Below, in pieces: positions 61,387 through 64,000 of a DNA stretch of 64,000 nt (positions are counted from its first letter, which is position 1; each line of letters opens with the position of its first letter). The DNA lies in the NCBI RefSeq assembly GCF_000472545.1, contig NZ_AWZV01000003.1, positions 427,278 to 491,277 of the forward strand. The letters run 5' to 3'. A model generated the notes under the pieces. That model saw only the letters and a program-made list of their open reading frames with translations. It was not told the DNA's origin and searched no databases. The translations under genes were made by a program, and so were the position numbers. The stretch comes from Burkholderia sp. WSM2232 (GTDB taxonomy: Bacteria > Pseudomonadota > Gammaproteobacteria > Burkholderiales > Burkholderiaceae).

Positions 61387-62656
61387 CTAATCCTCACTAA
61401 ATGGAAGCTACCTATGTGGTTGGCAGCGCGTTTCGGGTATCAGGGGCAAATGCTGATGGTCATCTCCTGGAGGGACATTGGACTGCCGCCGCCATAAGTC
61501 ACGATCGGAAGGCGCCGGGCCTGGAGATGATCGACTCGCCGGCTCGACACGGACGCGCGGCGAACAATGCAACGCAGGCTTGCGCCATGGCACGCGATGC
61601 CAGGGTGCACGCCGGCCGTCGTGCGCTGGAGGGCGGCACAGTCCCATGGTCTCTGCCGCGGCACCAGAGGATGGACATGACGGTGTCGGTGCATCTGCGG
61701 GCATCCCTTCGCGGCGCGCGTGAAGTACCAAAGACTCCTGAAGATTGAACGCGAAATGATCTGCGGTGTAGGTGTGTCGGAGCCTGTCGTTGTCCAGAGT
61801 CTTCCAACCAGAAAATACAACTCATCCTTTTAATAAACCAGTAAAAACTTCGATTAACACAAGTGGTAATTCTTATCTGACTAGCCGGATAATGGACATC
61901 ATCAGGTCTATATTCGGGCGACGAGCACAGGATAGTCTTCGAATTGGCACTCCGAAGAAATGACAAGCTCGACTACGACAGATCAGATTGCAAAAACAAA
62001 GCCAACGTGGGGATTACAGTGCTGCGAGATAGATCCACCCGGACGATGGCAGGCAACCGTTCCACGCCGAGCCAGTCGTCGCGTGAATCCAGAACTTGGA
62101 TGCTCGGGCAGGCTATCATCCACAACGAGGGCTTTCGCCACTCGTTGCTGATGACTACAAGTTTTGTGAGTAAATCGGATTGCCCGGTGGCGCATGTTCA
62201 GCGGAAGCGCATCTTGCTCAGGGATAGTACGAACCTATCCTTGTGCCGGACGGGGTGCTCTTTAATTGCAAAGCGGGCAGTCCGCCCAGAAAAGGGTGGA
62301 CGGCGCCGCTTCCTGCTTTCTCGGGATGCGGCGCAGAGGATTGTGCGTCACATCTCAGGCCGCAGTCGGATTGGTACGGGACCAACTACAACTGGCGTCG
62401 GCGTTCACAGAAATGTCCTGTTGATCAGATTGAGCGAATATTAGTTGCCTCTTGTCCGGATCGTCAATAGGTCAGCGTGCCTAATTCGGCGAGATCAAGA
62501 AGCGCAGTTCGTTGAACGCGACACTCAGTCTGTCTCAGCGAGCTAATAGCCGCCATGTCCCGCGGGAGCAGTGCACTCCTGAAATGTCGGGCCTAAACCG
62601 TGGGATCGAGAAGATCCCATCTGTCCGTTGTCCTCACTTTCATCTCGCCTTGCTTG

Positions 62657-62708
62657 CCTGTCTGATGCTGTTATCTCTCCGTGCTCTGTGGATTGCTTGT
62701 GTTAGCGG
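62657..62708 (+). repeat. Related 52-bp segment, copy A
   Basis: Hand alignment with 63538-63589 gives 39 identical positions of 52 without gaps. Both begin CCTGTCT, share TGCTGTTATCT and end GTTAGCGG. Confidence 0.55.
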
Positions 62709-63537
62709 CTTTTAGTCGCTGGCGAAATTGCGTCGTCTGAAAAAGATTCGATTGATAATCGAATCCGCTTCAAGATGCCACAGGCCGCGTCATTGACAAT
62801 CGACGCCGCTCGCCGCACGATACGCGGCATTGATCGAACCTTTATACGAGTTAGGGCGGCGTTGAAGCCGCTGATTACGGTAGTCGCATCAACGGGCGAC
62901 AGCGGTCGAGGCGCAACGGTGGACGATTGCCCAGCCCTGAATACATTCTGTATGTACTGCGAACGGGCACTCCATGCGAATACCCTCCGAAGAACCCAAT
63001 TTCGGCCGCGGCCTGACGTGCGGGAATGGCTATGAGACAGCCAGGTCGCAGGCGTGCGGTAGCAACCGTATCTGACAATGCGGCGCCGGTTGCGTGAGCA
63101 TGATCGGACTGATTTCGAGCAGGCAAGTCCTGGAAACACGCCCCAGTCCGACAGATGGGGGCAAGCCTGGTCGAAACTCACATCGCCGTAAATGCGCGCG
63201 GCGTGCTGTTTGACAATCACAGACGGGCGCCGACCGGCACGATTCGACGGCGTTCGAGTACACGCTCGATATCCTTGTGCGATGTCGGGCCCGAATGGCC
63301 AGCCACGCAACGACCCAGGCAAGTGGCATGCACACAAAAGGCTATGACTTTGCCGCTGCCGACGTTACCGAAGGCAGCTCGGTATCGCAACCCATCTTGC
63401 GCGGCGGGTCGTAGAAAGCAGGCAGAATGCTTGGGCCGTTTCGCCCGGTGGTGGAGCGCCTCAATGCCTGATTTGCGCACTTCGGCAAACTGCGCATTTC
63501 TTTCGATCCTTGCATGATTTTTACTTGGCCGCGCCTC

Positions 63538-63589
63538 CCTGTCTTCTGCTGTTATCTGTTGGCGCTTTTTGGATGAGTCGCGTTAGCGG
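63538..63589 (+). repeat. Related 52-bp segment, copy B
   Basis: Second copy of the segment at 62657-62708, in the same orientation and 881 bp downstream. No terminal inverted repeat was recognised around either copy. Confidence 0.55.
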
Positions 63590-63931
63590 TTCCGAACCGC
63601 GATTCATAAAGCCAAACGGCCTCGAGTAACCGCCCGGCAAAGGGTAATAGAACGGGCTAGAGGGAGTCGCCAATATGCGGCAATACCGTCTTAAGCACTG
63701 CGCGGCTCCGACGCGACTGCTCTATGGCACCTTCCTTAGGAGTAGCCTCACCCGTCGAGAGAAACCGGCGCTTTCCAGGTACTCGGGTTGGTTCTTCAGC
63801 TAAAGCGGGATATGGAAGCTTCGAGGCCGCGAACGTCCCGCCGGGTTTGGTCCTGGCGGCTGTCTCACAGGCTGCCTTAAACAGGCAGCCATACGACGCG
63901 ATCTCCGAAATCTGGCTCGTCAGGAAAGGAA

Positions 63932-64000
63932 ATGAAGCGGACAATAACCCTGCTGCTGTTTGCCCTGGTGACGTTGACGTGGGGCACCACCTGGATGGCG
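63932..64000 (+). CDS. EamA/DMT-family transporter, 5' end only
   Basis: Only the first 23 codons are in the window (MKRTITLLLFALVTLTWGTT, then WMA). The TWGTTW block in a first hydrophobic helix is typical of EamA-type drug/metabolite transporters. AGGAAAGGA lies just before the ATG. The gene is cut by the window end. Confidence 0.75.
   Translation, partial: MKRTITLLLFALVTLTWGTTWMA

Larger units (their letters stand above)
61387..63931. other. Gene-poor, partly AT-rich stretch
   Basis: No open frame here shows a family signature, a good ribosome site or the codon use of the neighbours. Frames up to about 210 codons appear in several conflicting phases and seem to be chance. The part at about 61800-61930 is clearly AT-rich. 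Two related 52-bp segments (62657-62708 and 63538-63589) lie within it, and a 7-bp hairpin (GGCTGCC/GGCAGCC, 63870-63890) sits before the last gene. It may be a decayed insertion. Confidence 0.55.

Noticed and set aside
62702..63337. Minus-strand frame of 211 codons in the terminal gap
   Set aside because: Codon use is unlike the neighbours, several other frames overlap it in conflicting phases, and no motif was found.
63657..63944. Minus-strand frame or 5' riboswitch upstream of the EamA-type gene
   Set aside because: The frame has no recognisable domain. I compared the leader with guanidine (ykkC), glycine and lysine riboswitch cores by eye and found no convincing match.
1..64000. tRNA, rRNA, IS and integrase genes
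   Set aside because: None was recognised on either strand, although small RNA genes can be missed by eye.

Overview
The window looks like a Paraburkholderia/Caballeronia-type Burkholderiales replicon. It is GC-rich with matching codon use throughout, carries the OmpC-like porin and DUF3331-like protein typical of that group, and is dense in LysR/AraC regulators and aromatic catabolism. About 56 protein genes can be supported. I saw no rRNA, tRNA, CRISPR array, IS or phage gene. Genus assignment is inference from gene families, not from a database search.

Layout. (1) 0.1-10.6 kb, mostly minus strand: a UbiB/ABC1-like protein with degraded kinase motifs, a three-subunit molybdenum hydroxylase (Mo subunit, 2Fe-2S subunit, triheme cytochrome c) joined by ATGA overlaps, an old yellow enzyme, an MFS exporter, a divergent LysR gene and a second LysR gene. 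(2) 11.2-18.8 kb, plus strand: pyruvate:quinone oxidase PoxB, a four-gene FUSC/OMF/DUF1656/HlyD efflux operon and a PRC-barrel protein. (3) 19-24 kb: a FixL/FixJ-like two-component pair, a long degenerate 9-bp repeat array, an AraC regulator and a DUF3331-like protein. (4) 24.1-28.9 kb, minus strand: a YdeP-family molybdoprotein overlapping cyanide-insensitive oxidase genes cioA and cioB. (5) 29-34 kb: a small membrane protein, a receiver-only response regulator, a hybrid PAS kinase and an HtrA-type protease.

(6) 34-60 kb is the highlight. Read together, the genes form a near-complete route from aromatic amines to the beta-ketoadipate pathway. A tryptophan tryptophylquinone aromatic amine dehydrogenase operon (aauB-mauE-mauD-aauA plus two cytochromes c) and an aldehyde dehydrogenase would turn tryptamine into indole-3-acetate (IAA). 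A split iac set (iacA, B, C, D, E, F, G, H, I, a tandem tautomerase and an MHS transporter) would turn IAA into catechol. catBCA would open catechol by ortho cleavage. A porin, two LysR genes, an AraC gene and a kinase accompany them. The iac functions are known from Pseudomonas putida 1290 and Paraburkholderia phytofirmans PsJN; the physical union with the amine dehydrogenase and cat genes is what stands out.

Inside the island are a second, paralogous module (a second IacA-like flavoprotein, a two-domain EthD-like protein, a LysR regulator and a second MHS transporter), the wreck of a sensor kinase between iacA and the tautomerase gene, and an exact 10-bp motif (TGCGTCAAAT) in three regulatory gaps.

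(7) 61.4-63.9 kb is a gene-poor, locally AT-rich stretch with two related 52-bp segments. It ends at the start of an EamA-type transporter cut by the window edge.
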